From the NCBI RefSeq assembly GCF_040581415.1, contig NZ_CP114014.1, positions 1,054,001 through 1,118,000 of the forward strand: 64,000 bases of DNA, in the 5' to 3' direction. Shown here in pieces: positions 56,164 to 64,000 of the stretch. The notes under the pieces were generated by a model. It saw nothing but the letters and a program-made list of their open reading frames with translations, did no database searches and was not told where the DNA came from. The number at the start of each line of letters is the position of its first letter. Positions within the stretch are counted from its first letter, which is position 1. The stretch is from Paraconexibacter sp040581415. Its GTDB lineage: Bacteria; Actinomycetota; Thermoleophilia; Solirubrobacterales; Solirubrobacteraceae. The position numbers were made by a program, and so were the translations under genes.

Positions 56164-56958
56164 ATGAAGCTCGCCACCTTCCTGCCGCCCGCTGCCGGCC
56201 CCGACTCGGTCCCCGTCGGCGGCGAGGTCCGGGAGGACATGGTCGTCGCGTTCGCGGACGGACAGACCGTGCTCGACCGCCTGGCCTCCGGCGATCGCAC
56301 GCCTGCCACCGGTCCGGCCTATCCGCTCGCCGATGTGGCGCTGCTGGCCCCCGTCCCGGCCCCCCGCTGCATCTTCGGCATCGGCCTGAACTACGTCGCC
56401 CACGCGGCGGAGACCGAGCAGGAGCTTCCCGAGGCGCCGATGGTCTTCATGAAGCTGCCGTCCGCGGTGGTCCCGCCGTCGGGCCCGATCGTCTGCCCGC
56501 CGGTGGTCAAGCGCCTGGACTACGAGGGCGAGCTCGGGGTCGTCATCGGGGTCGGCGGCGCGATCGCGGGCTACACCGTCTGCAACGACGTCTCCGCCCG
56601 CGACCTGCAGCGCCGGGAGAAGCAGTGGACGCGGGCCAAGGGCTTCGACACGAGCTGCCCCTACGGCCCGTGGATCACGACGGTCGACGAGGTCCCCGAC
56701 CCGCAGGACCTGCGCCTGCGCACGTGGGTCAACGGCGACCTGCGGCAGGACGCATCGACCAGCGACCTGCTGTTCGGCCCGCAGCAGCTGGTCGACTTCC
56801 TGCTCGAGACCTGCACGCTGGCGCCCGGCGACCTGATCCTCACCGGGACCCCGGAGGGCGTCGGCGCTGCCATGGACCCGCGCGTGTTCCTGCAGTCGGG
56901 CGACGTCATCCGGATCGAGATCGAGACGCTGGGAAGCATCGAGCATGCCGTCGCCTGA
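56164..56958 (+). CDS. fumarylacetoacetate hydrolase family protein
   Basis: This 264-residue enzyme has the FAH C-terminal fold: IFGIGLNYVAHAAE near 70-83, LDYEGELGVVIG near 119-130 (metal Glu residues), CNDVSARDLQRRE near 141-153, KGFDTSCPYGPWI and LTGTPEGVGAA near 228-238. Members cleave C-C bonds or hydrate in aromatic or 2-keto acid catabolism using Mg2+. ATG at 56164. The M32 carboxypeptidase ATG lies 14 bp before its end, so translation is probably coupled. Confidence 0.92.
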   Translation: MKLATFLPPAAGPDSVPVGGEVREDMVVAFADGQTVLDRLASGDRTPATGPAYPLADVALLAPVPAPRCIFGIGLNYVAHAAETEQELPEAPMVFMKLPSAVVPPSGPIVCPPVVKRLDYEGELGVVIGVGGAIAGYTVCNDVSARDLQRREKQWTRAKGFDTSCPYGPWITTVDEVPDPQDLRLRTWVNGDLRQDASTSDLLFGPQQLVDFLLETCTLAPGDLILTGTPEGVGAAMDPRVFLQSGDVIRIEIETLGSIEHAVA

Positions 56959-58483
56959 CCCGGGTCCGGCCACTCCCGCGGTCCTGCCGACCGCCGATGC
57001 CCTGGTCGCCCTGCGTGAGCGCCTCGGCGAGCTCGACGACCTGCAGCAGGCCGCCGGCCTCGCGGGCTGGGACGAGCAGACCAAGATGCCGCCCGGCGCC
57101 GCCGCCGCCCGTGGCGAGGTGCTCAGCACGCTCAGCCGCCTGGCCCACGCGCGCCTGACCGACGACGACCTCCACGCCCTGCTGCAGCAGCTGTCGGCGG
57201 CGACCGACCTCGGTGACCAGGACCGCCGCCTCGTCGCGGCCGTCGCGCGGGACGCCGACCGCGCACGCCGTGTCCCGGAACGGCTGGTCGCCGACATCAC
57301 GCGGCACACGACCACCGCCCAGGTCGCCTGGCAGGAGGCCCGCGCCGCCGGCGACTACGCGCCGTTCCGCGGCCCGCTCGAGCAGCACGTCGCCTACCGC
57401 CGCGAGCTCGTCGCCTGCTTCCCCGAGGCCGCGCACCCCTACGACGTGCTGCTGCACAACTTCGAGCCGGACTTGACGACCGAGCGGGTGACCGCGGTCT
57501 TCGCGCAGCTGCGCGACGGCCTCGTCCCGCTGATCCGGCGCATCGCCGACAAGCCCGCGCCGCCCGCGCTGCCCGGCCCGTTCCCCGTCGAGCAGCAGCG
57601 CGTCCTCGGGATGGAGATCGCCCGCGCGCAGGGCTTCGACGATGACCACTGGCGCCTCGACGACGCGATCCACCCGTTCGCGGCCGCGCTCGGCTCGAGC
57701 GACATCCGGGTCACGGCCCGCTACGACGACCAGACGCTCACCGGGCTGTTCGCCGTCATGCACGAGGTCGGGCACGGGCTCTACGAGCGCCAGGCCGCGC
57801 CGACGCTCGCGCGCACCACGGTCGGCACCGGCGTCTCGCTCGGCATCCACGAGTCCCAGTCCCGGCTGTGGGAGAACCTCGTCGGCCGCTCCGAGGCGTT
57901 CTGGTCGCACTGGCATCCGCGAGCGGTCGAGCTGTTCGGCGCGGCGGCCCTCGGCGGCGACGACCTGGCCGCCTTCCTGAAGGCCATCAACGTCGTCCGT
58001 CCCTCGTTGGTCCGGGTCGAGGCCGACGAGGCGACGTACTCGCTCCACGTCATCCTGCGGTTCGAGCTCGAGGTCGCGCTCATGGAGGGGACGCTCGCCG
58101 TCGCGGACCTCGACGCTGCGTGGAACACCAAGACCCGTGAGCTGCTCGGGCTGGACGTCCCGTCACCGACCGTCGGCGTCCTGCAGGACATCCACTGGGC
58201 GTACGGCGAGCTCGGCTACTTCCCGACCTACGCGATCGGCAACATCGTCGCCGCCCAGCTCTGGACCGTCATTGAGCGGGACCTGACGGACCTCGACGCG
58301 GACCTGGCCGCCGGCGAGACGAGCCGTCTGCGCGAGTGGCTGCGCGAGCACGTCCACCGTCATGGTCGCCTCTACTCGCCCACCGAGCTGCTGCAGCAGA
58401 TCACCGGCTCGGGCCTCGACGCGCAGCCGTTCCTCGATCAGCTGACGGCCAAGTACAGCGCGCTGTACGACCTGGAGGCCTGA
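56945..58483 (+). CDS. M32 family carboxypeptidase
   Basis: This 512-residue zinc carboxypeptidase of the Taq/PfuCP type has the HEXXH site in VMHEVGHGLYERQ near 273-285, with the third ligand in GIHESQSRLWENLVGRS near 300-316. AGWDEQTKMPPGAA near 39-52, DIRVTARYDD near 253-262 and LHVILRFELEVALMEG also fit. It removes C-terminal residues broadly in the cytoplasm. ATG at 56945 overlaps the FAH gene by 14 bp. Length is standard (about 500). Confidence 0.94.
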   Translation: MPSPDPGPATPAVLPTADALVALRERLGELDDLQQAAGLAGWDEQTKMPPGAAAARGEVLSTLSRLAHARLTDDDLHALLQQLSAATDLGDQDRRLVAAVARDADRARRVPERLVADITRHTTTAQVAWQEARAAGDYAPFRGPLEQHVAYRRELVACFPEAAHPYDVLLHNFEPDLTTERVTAVFAQLRDGLVPLIRRIADKPAPPALPGPFPVEQQRVLGMEIARAQGFDDDHWRLDDAIHPFAAALGSSDIRVTARYDDQTLTGLFAVMHEVGHGLYERQAAPTLARTTVGTGVSLGIHESQSRLWENLVGRSEAFWSHWHPRAVELFGAAALGGDDLAAFLKAINVVRPSLVRVEADEATYSLHVILRFELEVALMEGTLAVADLDAAWNTKTRELLGLDVPSPTVGVLQDIHWAYGELGYFPTYAIGNIVAAQLWTVIERDLTDLDADLAAGETSRLREWLREHVHRHGRLYSPTELLQQITGSGLDAQPFLDQLTAKYSALYDLEA

Positions 58484-58566
58484 CCGGGTCGCGACGTCCG
58501 TCTGCGGGCGCACGGCGGCGCCGCGCACGCGCAGGATCGCTCCGGCCGGTCGCTAGCGTCGCCCCG

Positions 58567-59499
58567 ATGCACGTTCGTGTCCGTCCGTTCCTCGCCGGCG
58601 CAGCGGCCGCAACCGCCGCCCTCGCCGCCGCCGGCAGCGACGGCGCCGAAGCCCTGGCCGCGCCGGCGACCCCGACCGGGACCCGGACGCCGGCCACCCT
58701 GCCCGAGGGCATCGCGATCCCGGCCGGCGCGCGGCCGCTCGCGCCGACGCTGGTGCTGGCCGGGCTGGGCGCCGCCGCACTCCCGGACACCCGGACGCTG
58801 CTCACCGTCACCGGCAACCCGGCGACGGTGTGGCGCGCGTTCGCCGGCAGCGTCGCGAAGGCGTTCCCGGCGGAGCGCATCGACCCGGACCGCCTCATCG
58901 GCTGCGCGAACGACGCGGACGACGGCTTCGCGTGCACGATCGCGCTGGACCGGCGCGAGCCGGGGACGAAGGACCGGCTGACCGTCGTCGCCAGGATCGC
59001 GACCCTGCCTGACGACGTGACCGGGCGCTACGTGATCGAGGTGACCACCGACCGCGACGGGCGCGCCGGCACGGCCGAGACCTACGGCACCGGCGGCGGA
59101 CCGACGTCGACCGCCGCCGCCTTCCCGGCCGTGAAGCAGACACGCCGGGCGACGAAGGCCGGCGACCCGATCGCGCCGGGCCGCGTCGACGACCGCTACC
59201 GCGTGCTGCACGGCAGCACGCTCGTGTCGGTCTGGGGCCCCGGGAGCCTCACCGGCGGCTTCGACGCCCTGCTGAAGGTCAGGCCTGGGACGACGGTGGT
59301 GGCCGTCGGCTCCGCGTACGCCCGCCAGTCACGGCAGGACAAGGGCGGGACGCTCGTCTACCGCGCGCGCCGCGGCGCGACCAGGGTCACCCGCTGGGTG
59401 CCGCCGGCGGGTGCGGGCGGGTACTCCCCGGAGATCGTCGCCGTCGACGCCCCTGGGACCACGCAGGACTTCGTGTACTACTCGCTCGCCGAGGACTGA
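58567..59499 (+). CDS. exported hypothetical protein
   Basis: This 310-residue protein has a probable signal (FLAGAAAATAALAAAGSDGA near 8-27) and a mature region with beta-rich stretches: TLLTVTGNPATVWRAFAGSV near 78-97, GCANDADDGFACTIALDRRE near 118-137 (a Cys pair), VIEVTTDRDGRAG and LKVRPGTTVVAVGSAYARQ. Gene family not recognised. ATG 58567 lies 83 bp after the carboxypeptidase. The 3' end is 12 bp from the converging clpP gene. It is likely periplasmic or cell-wall located. Confidence 0.75.
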   Translation: MHVRVRPFLAGAAAATAALAAAGSDGAEALAAPATPTGTRTPATLPEGIAIPAGARPLAPTLVLAGLGAAALPDTRTLLTVTGNPATVWRAFAGSVAKAFPAERIDPDRLIGCANDADDGFACTIALDRREPGTKDRLTVVARIATLPDDVTGRYVIEVTTDRDGRAGTAETYGTGGGPTSTAAAFPAVKQTRRATKAGDPIAPGRVDDRYRVLHGSTLVSVWGPGSLTGGFDALLKVRPGTTVVAVGSAYARQSRQDKGGTLVYRARRGATRVTRWVPPAGAGGYSPEIVAVDAPGTTQDFVYYSLAED

Positions 59500-59511
59500 C
59501 GAGCGGCCGGC

Positions 59512-60096
59512 CTAGTGGGTCGAGAGGACCCGGTCGATCATCCCGTACTCCATCGCCTGCTGCGAGGAGAAGAAGCGGTCGCGCTCCATGTCCCGGTGGA
59601 CCTCTTCGGTCGGCTTGCCGCAGTGCTTCGCGTAGATCTCGTCGATCCGTGCGCGCGTCTTGAGGATCTCGCGGGCGTGGATCTCGATGTCGGTGGCCTG
59701 GCCCTCGAAGCCGGGGGACGACGGCTGGTGGATCAGGATCCGCGAGTTGGGCAGCGCCATGCGCTTGCCGGGTGCGCCGCCGGCCAGCAGCAGCGAGCCC
59801 ATCGACATCGCGATGCCGCAGCAGATGGTCGACACGTCGGGCTTGATGAACTGCATCGTGTCGTAGACGGCCAGGCCCGCGTAGATCGACCCGCCCGGCG
59901 AGTTGATGTAGATCGAGATGTCCTTCTCGGGGTCCGCGGACTCCAGGTGCAGCAGCTGGGCGACCACCAGGTTCGCGAGCGTGTCGTCGACCGCGGAGCC
60001 GAGGAAGATGATGCGGTTGTTGAGCAGCCGCGAGAAGAGGTCGTACTCGCGGTCGCCGCGCGCGGTGCGCTCGACGACGGTGGGAACCAGGGGCAT
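59512..60096 (-). CDS. clpP: ATP-dependent Clp protease proteolytic subunit
   Basis: This 194-residue serine peptidase forms the ClpP tetradecamer that degrades proteins fed by Clp ATPases. YINSPGGSIYAGLAVYDTM near 60-78, the nucleophile Ser in GIAMSMGSLLLA near 94, His in ILIHQPSSPG near 119 and Asp in ERDRFFSS near 169 are all present. RIIFLGSAVDD near 28-38 fits the N-terminal loop. ATG at 60096 (MPLVPTVVER) is the standard start; the longer frame upstream is antisense to the next gene. No clpX or tig is adjacent, unlike in many actinobacteria. Confidence 0.95.
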   Translation of the reverse strand: MPLVPTVVERTARGDREYDLFSRLLNNRIIFLGSAVDDTLANLVVAQLLHLESADPEKDISIYINSPGGSIYAGLAVYDTMQFIKPDVSTICCGIAMSMGSLLLAGGAPGKRMALPNSRILIHQPSSPGFEGQATDIEIHAREILKTRARIDEIYAKHCGKPTEEVHRDMERDRFFSSQQAMEYGMIDRVLSTH

Positions 60097-60188
60097 GTGA
60101 AGCAGCCTAGCTACCTGCGCGCGGGCGACGGCGCCCGGCGCGACCGCGTGCAGCAGATCATCGTGGCCGCGAAGTAGCATCGCCCGCC

Positions 60189-60575
60189 ATGACGGGGGGC
60201 CGCCATCGGTGGATCGCAGGGATCCTCCTGTCGGCGCTCGTCCTGCCGGTCGCGCTGGACGCCGACGTGTGGCCCTACACGTCGCTGCAGCTGTTCTCGA
60301 AGGTCCGCACGAACGAGCTGCCGAGCTACCACCTGCTGGGCGACGGGCGGCCGGTCCGCAGCGTCGACGGCGTTCCGCGCCTGGGCTCGACCGTCAAGAG
60401 CATCGGCGAGGAGGAGGACGCGGCGGTCTGCGAGCGCCTGCGCGGGCGCGTGCACGCCCGCCGGCTCAGCGGCGAGACCGTGTATCGCGACATCGCGACG
60501 GACCGGTTCATCCGCCGCGAGGAGCGCTGGTCGTGCGACCCCACCGGCTTCCGGGTGGTGGAGCACGATGATTGA
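60189..60575 (+). CDS. hypothetical protein with signal or anchor segment
   Basis: This 128-residue protein starts with a basic-hydrophobic segment (HRWIAGILLSALVLPVALDA near 6-25), either a signal peptide or membrane anchor. The rest is Arg-rich and polar with CERLRGRVHARR and WSCDPTGF, two Cys that may pair. I do not recognise a family. It overlaps the following HTTM gene by 8 bp (ATGATTGA), so the two are translated together and probably act in the same process at the membrane. Confidence 0.75.
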   Translation: MTGGRHRWIAGILLSALVLPVALDADVWPYTSLQLFSKVRTNELPSYHLLGDGRPVRSVDGVPRLGSTVKSIGEEEDAAVCERLRGRVHARRLSGETVYRDIATDRFIRREERWSCDPTGFRVVEHDD

Positions 60576-61515
60576 CCGCTGGTTGCTGCGGCCGTCGACC
60601 GCCGAGCACCTCGCGGCGCTGCGCATCGGCCTGTTCGCCGTCGTCCTCGTCCGCGTCCTCGCGACCGACTGGCGCGGCCTGGCCGACGACGCGCTGCTGC
60701 AGCCGCTCGGCGTCGCGCACGTCTGGTCGCTGGTGCCCCACACGGCGCTGGTCGTGCTGGCGCTCGAGGCCGTCGTGGCGGTCGCCTGCGTCCTCGCCGT
60801 CGTGGGTGTCGGCGCCCGGGTGGCCATGCCGCTGGCGTGGTGCGGCTTCCTGCTCCTGAGCGGCCTGCACACGAGCCAGGGCAAGCTGATGCACAACGAC
60901 GTCCTGCTGCTGGTCGCCGCACTGCCCGTCGCGCTCGGACCCGCCGCGGACGCCTGGGTCTGGCGCCGCCGGGACGCGGCGCCGGCCGAGCCGCGCGGGA
61001 CCCCGACCGCGTACGGCTTCTGGACGAACCTCAGCATCGCGTCGGTGGCGCTCGTCTACGGCCTGGCCGGCCTGCAGAAGCTCCGCCACAGCGGCCCGGA
61101 GTGGGTCTTCAGCGACAACCTGCGCAACGTCCTGCTGGGCTCGACCAACGGCCGCGACCCCGGGTCGATCGCCCATGACCTGGCCGACGCGCCGTCCTGG
61201 GCGCTGCGAACGGTCGCCGCCGCGACGTTGCTCTTCGAGCTGTCGTTCCTGCTCCTCCTCAGCCACCGGATCCGGCGCTGGGGTGCGTTCTGGGCGCTCG
61301 GCGCGGCCGGCATGCACGCCGGTATCGGTGCGGCGATGGGCCTGGACTACACCCGCTGGATCGCAGTGGACCTGATCGTGCTGGTCCCGTGGGCCACGGC
61401 GTTCGCCGTCCGTTTCCCCGCCGCCGGCGACGGGGAAACCGACGGTCGACGCCGCGGGCGGGCCACCCGCGCGCCCGCCGCCCGCGCGCCCGCCGTGCGT
61501 CCTCCTACAGGTTGA
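60568..61515 (+). CDS. HTTM domain (vitamin K-dependent carboxylase-like) membrane protein
   Basis: This 315-residue integral membrane protein begins RPSTAEHLAALRIGLFAVVL, a start typical of HTTM (horizontally transferred transmembrane) proteins, and has about eight helices plus a basic Ala/Pro-rich tail. The segment GKLMHNDVLLLVAALPVALG near 106-125 and GLQKLRHSGPEWVFSDNLRN near 167-186 resemble conserved HTTM loops. The family is related to gamma-glutamyl carboxylase but has no known activity in bacteria. Coupled to the upstream small gene. Confidence 0.75.
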   Translation: MIDRWLLRPSTAEHLAALRIGLFAVVLVRVLATDWRGLADDALLQPLGVAHVWSLVPHTALVVLALEAVVAVACVLAVVGVGARVAMPLAWCGFLLLSGLHTSQGKLMHNDVLLLVAALPVALGPAADAWVWRRRDAAPAEPRGTPTAYGFWTNLSIASVALVYGLAGLQKLRHSGPEWVFSDNLRNVLLGSTNGRDPGSIAHDLADAPSWALRTVAAATLLFELSFLLLLSHRIRRWGAFWALGAAGMHAGIGAAMGLDYTRWIAVDLIVLVPWATAFAVRFPAAGDGETDGRRRGRATRAPAARAPAVRPPTG

Positions 61516-62506
61516 CCCCGGCCATCCCGCCTGCGTCGTAGCGGTCGCCGGCGACCGTCGGCAGCGACTCCGCGATCCGCTCGCGGTCGGCGGCGTCGAG
61601 CGTGAGTTCGACGGCTGCGGCGTTCTCCTCGACGCGCTCGGGCTTCGTCGTCCCCGGGATCGGCGCGATGTCCTCGCCCTGGCTCAGCACCCAGGCGAGC
61701 GCGAGCTGCGACGGCGTCGCGTCCTTCTCCTCGGCGATCGCCTTGATGACCTCGACGAGCTCGAGGTTCTTCGCGAAGTTGTCCCCGGCGAAGCGCGGGT
61801 TCACGCGGCGGAAGTCGCCGGGGTCGAGGTCGTCGATCGACGTGATCGCGCCGGACAGGAACCCGCGGCCCAGCGGCGAGTACGGCACGAACCCGATGCC
61901 GAGCTCGCGGACCGTCGGCAGGATCTCGTCCTCGACGTCCCGCGACCACAGCGAGTACTCGGTCTGCAGCGCCGTGATGGGGTGGGTGGCGTGGGCGCGG
62001 CGGATCGTGTCCGGCGCCGCCTCGGACAGCCCCAGGTGGCGGACCTTGCCCGCGCTCACGAGCTCGCCCATCGCGCCGACCGTCTCCTCGATCGGGACGT
62101 CCGGGTCCACCCGGTGCTGGTAGTAGAGGTCGATGTGGTCGACGCCCAGCCGCTTCAGCGAGCCCTCGACGGCCTCGCGGACGTACTCGGGCCGGCCGTT
62201 GATCGCACGCTTCTTGGGGTCGTTCGGGTCACGCTGGATGCCGAACTTCGTGGCGAGGACGACGCTTTCGCGCCGATCGGCGATCGCCTCCCCGACGAGG
62301 CGCTCGTTCGTGTGCGGCCCGTACATGTCGGAGGTGTCGAGGAAGACGACACCCAGGTCGAGCGCGCGGTGGATCGTCGCGATCGACCGCGCGTCGTCGC
62401 GCGTGCCGTAGAAGTCGGACATGCCCATGCAGCCGAGGCCGAGGGCGGAGACCTGCAGGCCGCCGTCGTGGCGGCCGAGGGTGCGGGTGGGGACGGATGT
62501 GCTCAT
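61505..62506 (-). CDS. aldo/keto reductase
   Basis: This 333-residue NADPH-dependent reductase has the family tetrad: FLDTSDMYGPHTNERLVG near 56-73 (Asp, Tyr), VLATKFG near 83-89 (Lys) and YYQHRVDP near 128-135 (His). IPGTTKPERVEENAAAVEL near 289-307 is the cofactor segment. LGLGCMGMSDFYG near 22-34 fits the subgroup of small, cytoplasmic AKRs acting on aldehydes and ketones. The stop overlaps 11 bp with the HTTM gene's 3' end on the other strand. ATG at 62506. Confidence 0.93.
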   Translation of the reverse strand: MSTSVPTRTLGRHDGGLQVSALGLGCMGMSDFYGTRDDARSIATIHRALDLGVVFLDTSDMYGPHTNERLVGEAIADRRESVVLATKFGIQRDPNDPKKRAINGRPEYVREAVEGSLKRLGVDHIDLYYQHRVDPDVPIEETVGAMGELVSAGKVRHLGLSEAAPDTIRRAHATHPITALQTEYSLWSRDVEDEILPTVRELGIGFVPYSPLGRGFLSGAITSIDDLDPGDFRRVNPRFAGDNFAKNLELVEVIKAIAEEKDATPSQLALAWVLSQGEDIAPIPGTTKPERVEENAAAVELTLDAADRERIAESLPTVAGDRYDAGGMAGVNL

Positions 62507-62539
62507 CCCTCCACCATAGGAACGCCATGATGCGGGCCG

Positions 62540-63409
62540 ATGCCTGCCCGTGTCCCCGCCTGGCTGATGGTCCTGGCCGCCGCGATCTCGATCCAGTTCG
62601 GGGCGGCGATCGCGGCGACGCTGTTCGACGACATCGGCCCGGCCGGGGTGAGCCTCCTGCGCCTGGGCTTCGCGGCGCCGATCCTGCTGCTCGTCTGGCG
62701 GCCGCGGGTGAAGGACTACGCGCGCGGCGATCTGCAGCTCGCCGCTGCGTTCGGGCTCGTGCTGGGCCTGATGAACCTGTTCTTCTACCTCGCGCTGGAC
62801 CGCATCCCGCTCGGCATCGCGGTGACGATCGAGTTCGCCGGCCCGCTGGCGGTCGGCGTGTTCGGCTCGCGCCGGCGGGTCGACGTCGCCTTCGCTCTCC
62901 TCGCCGCGCTCGGAATCGTGCTGCTGGCCTCCGCGGACGGGACCGAAGGTGAGGGCCTGGACCCGCTCGGCCTGTTCTTCGTCGGCATCGCCGCGGTCTG
63001 CTGGGCGGCGTACATCCTGCTCGCGCAGCGCGCCGGCCAGCGGTTCACGGGCGGCCGGGGCCTGGCGCTCGCCTCGGTGGTGGCCGCCGCCGTACCGCTC
63101 GTGCCCGGCCTGGTCGAAGGCGGCACCGACCTCATCGATCCGACCCTGCTCCTGGCCGGGCTGGGCATCGCGCTGATGAGCTCGGTGATCCCGTACTCGC
63201 TGGAGACCGAGTCGCTGAGGCGCCTGCCGGCGAGCGTCTTCGGCGTCCTGATGTCGCTCGAGCCGGCGATCGCCGCGATCGCCGGGTTCGCGATCCTGGG
63301 CCAGGCGCTCGGGATCCGCGAGTGCGTGGCGATCGGGTTCGTCGTCGCCGCCAGCATCGGCGTCACCCGCGGCGCCCGGCCGTCGTCCGCGGTCCCCGTC
63401 GACGGCTGA
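62540..63409 (+). CDS. EamA family (RhtA-like) transporter
   Basis: This 289-residue membrane protein has ten hydrophobic helices and two EamA halves. ISIQFGAAIAATLFDDIGPA near 16-35, LGLMNLFFYLALDRIPLGIA near 75-94 and VIPYSLETESLRRLPASVFG near 217-236 closely fit RhtA-type exporters of threonine and homoserine. The aldolase-type gene is too far away to imply a link. ATG at 62540 is divergent from the aldo/keto reductase by 33 bp. Confidence 0.9.
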   Translation: MPARVPAWLMVLAAAISIQFGAAIAATLFDDIGPAGVSLLRLGFAAPILLLVWRPRVKDYARGDLQLAAAFGLVLGLMNLFFYLALDRIPLGIAVTIEFAGPLAVGVFGSRRRVDVAFALLAALGIVLLASADGTEGEGLDPLGLFFVGIAAVCWAAYILLAQRAGQRFTGGRGLALASVVAAAVPLVPGLVEGGTDLIDPTLLLAGLGIALMSSVIPYSLETESLRRLPASVFGVLMSLEPAIAAIAGFAILGQALGIRECVAIGFVVAASIGVTRGARPSSAVPVDG

Positions 63410-63449
63410 CGCCCTCGGGGTGCCGACCGCTCATACTTGCGGGCGCTCC

Positions 63450-64000
63450 GTGTTCACCCTGAACCTGCCCAACGCGCTGACGGTCTTCCGGATCCTGCTG
63501 GTCCCGGTCCTCGTCGTCGCGCTGCTCGACCAGACGCCGAATGGCGACCTCGTCGCCGCCGTCGTCTTCGCCGTGGCGTCGATGACCGACGCCGTCGACG
63601 GCTACATCGCCCGCGCCCGCAACTCGATCACGAACTTCGGGAAGCTGATGGATCCGATCGCGGACAAGCTGCTGATCCTCGCCGCGCTGATGGCGCTGGT
63701 CAGCCTGGACCGCGTCGCCGCGTGGGTGGCGACCGTGATCATCGCCCGCGAGTTCGCCGTCACGGCCACGCGCATGGTCGCCACGCAGCAGGGCGTCGTC
63801 ATCGCCGCGAACTGGTGGGGCAAGGTCAAGACGATGGTCCAGGTCGCCTGCGTCTTCTTCCTGATCGCGATCGACGGATCGCCGGCCTGGCTTGACGCCC
63901 TGGTCTACGGCACCGTCGCCATCACGATCGTCTCCGGCATCGACTACTTCTTCGGGCTGCGACGCCTCATGCGCGAAGCCGAGGAGCGACGCCACCACCC
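63450..64000 (+). CDS. pgsA: CDP-diacylglycerol-glycerol-3-phosphate 3-phosphatidyltransferase, 5' part
   Basis: The frame begins GTG at 63450 and stays open to the window edge (183 codons visible). It makes phosphatidylglycerol phosphate at the membrane, the first committed step to phosphatidylglycerol and cardiolipin. The CDP-alcohol phosphotransferase motif D-x2-DG-x2-AR-x8-G-x3-D-x3-D is complete: TDAVDGYIARARNSITNFG near 47-65 then KLMDPIADK. LNLPNALTVFRILLVPVLVV near 4-23 is the usual first helix; three or four further helices follow. The long opposite-strand frame here is a shadow. The 3' end is cut by the window. Confidence 0.93.
   Translation, partial: MFTLNLPNALTVFRILLVPVLVVALLDQTPNGDLVAAVVFAVASMTDAVDGYIARARNSITNFGKLMDPIADKLLILAALMALVSLDRVAAWVATVIIAREFAVTATRMVATQQGVVIAANWWGKVKTMVQVACVFFLIAIDGSPAWLDALVYGTVAITIVSGIDYFFGLRRLMREAEERRHH

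Noticed and set aside
63363..63998. Minus-strand frame at the right edge
   Set aside because: It is the shadow of pgsA, whose full CDP-alcohol phosphotransferase motif is readable on the plus strand.
1..64000. CRISPR arrays, tRNA or rRNA genes, phage modules, toxin-antitoxin pairs
   Set aside because: No regularly spaced repeats, no tRNA-like TTCGA loops in gaps, no integrase, capsid or terminase genes; the AbiEi-like protein has no toxin partner next to it.

Overview
The window is very GC-rich DNA with almost exclusive G/C at third codon positions, many GTG starts, short intergenic gaps and frequent 1-14 nt gene overlaps. The gene families (two LLM/F420-type oxidoreductases, VanW, Rpf-like transglycosylase, DUF6421, AbiEi/DUF559, PilZ, TIM44-like, FTR1 with an M75 lipoprotein) point to an actinobacterium. 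The mix looks most like class Thermoleophilia (Solirubrobacterales, e.g. Patulibacter/Conexibacter relatives); that placement is inference. I see no rRNA, tRNA, CRISPR array, transposase or phage module. This is ordinary chromosome with about 65 protein genes, one broken by each window edge.

Layout. 1-8.1 kb: lipid and small-molecule enzymes (DUF1295 end, alpha/beta hydrolase, cyclopropane synthase-like methyltransferase, GFA protein, pepT), a 0.6 kb repeat-bearing gap, a DNA glycosylase that appears to start at CTG, an SRPBCC protein, an Rpf-like muralytic protein and an LLM oxidoreductase. 8.1-11.1 kb: an SDR, a hypothetical, and a GntR-sterol desaturase operon preceded by a FadR-like palindrome. 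11.2-16.7 kb: an AsnC regulator divergent from a four-gene block (GATase-like/DUF6421 fusion, SDR, PLP aldolase, LLM oxidoreductase), the best candidate here for an uncharacterised pathway. 16.7-28.8 kb: hemW, lipoproteins, deacetylases, a PHP phosphatase, a universal stress protein, a subtilase, tadA, crotonase, an EamA exporter, murB and a HTH-only AraC protein.

29-35.5 kb: a zinc metallopeptidase, a DsbA-fold protein, and an iron-uptake operon (M75 lipoprotein, then FTR1 permease, then a small lipoprotein) with TTAGG-N4-CCTWA sites resembling DtxR/IdeR iron boxes before both transport genes. 35.5-47 kb: a DUF3089 secreted hydrolase, an exported repeat-containing protein, a TPP enzyme, VanW, an AbiEi/DUF559 gene bracketed by inverted repeats, a saccharopine dehydrogenase-like protein followed by a G-rich tract, a phosphoesterase, and a histidine kinase with reversed domain order. 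47-64 kb: YqgE, an MFS exporter, TIM44-like and PilZ proteins, a secreted TIM-barrel-like protein, several hydrolases, clpP, an HTTM protein, an aldo/keto reductase, an EamA exporter and the start of pgsA at the right edge.

Intrinsic terminators are mostly GC-rich perfect hairpins without long T-runs, placed between converging genes. Products are family-level calls from motifs read by eye; no database search was run.
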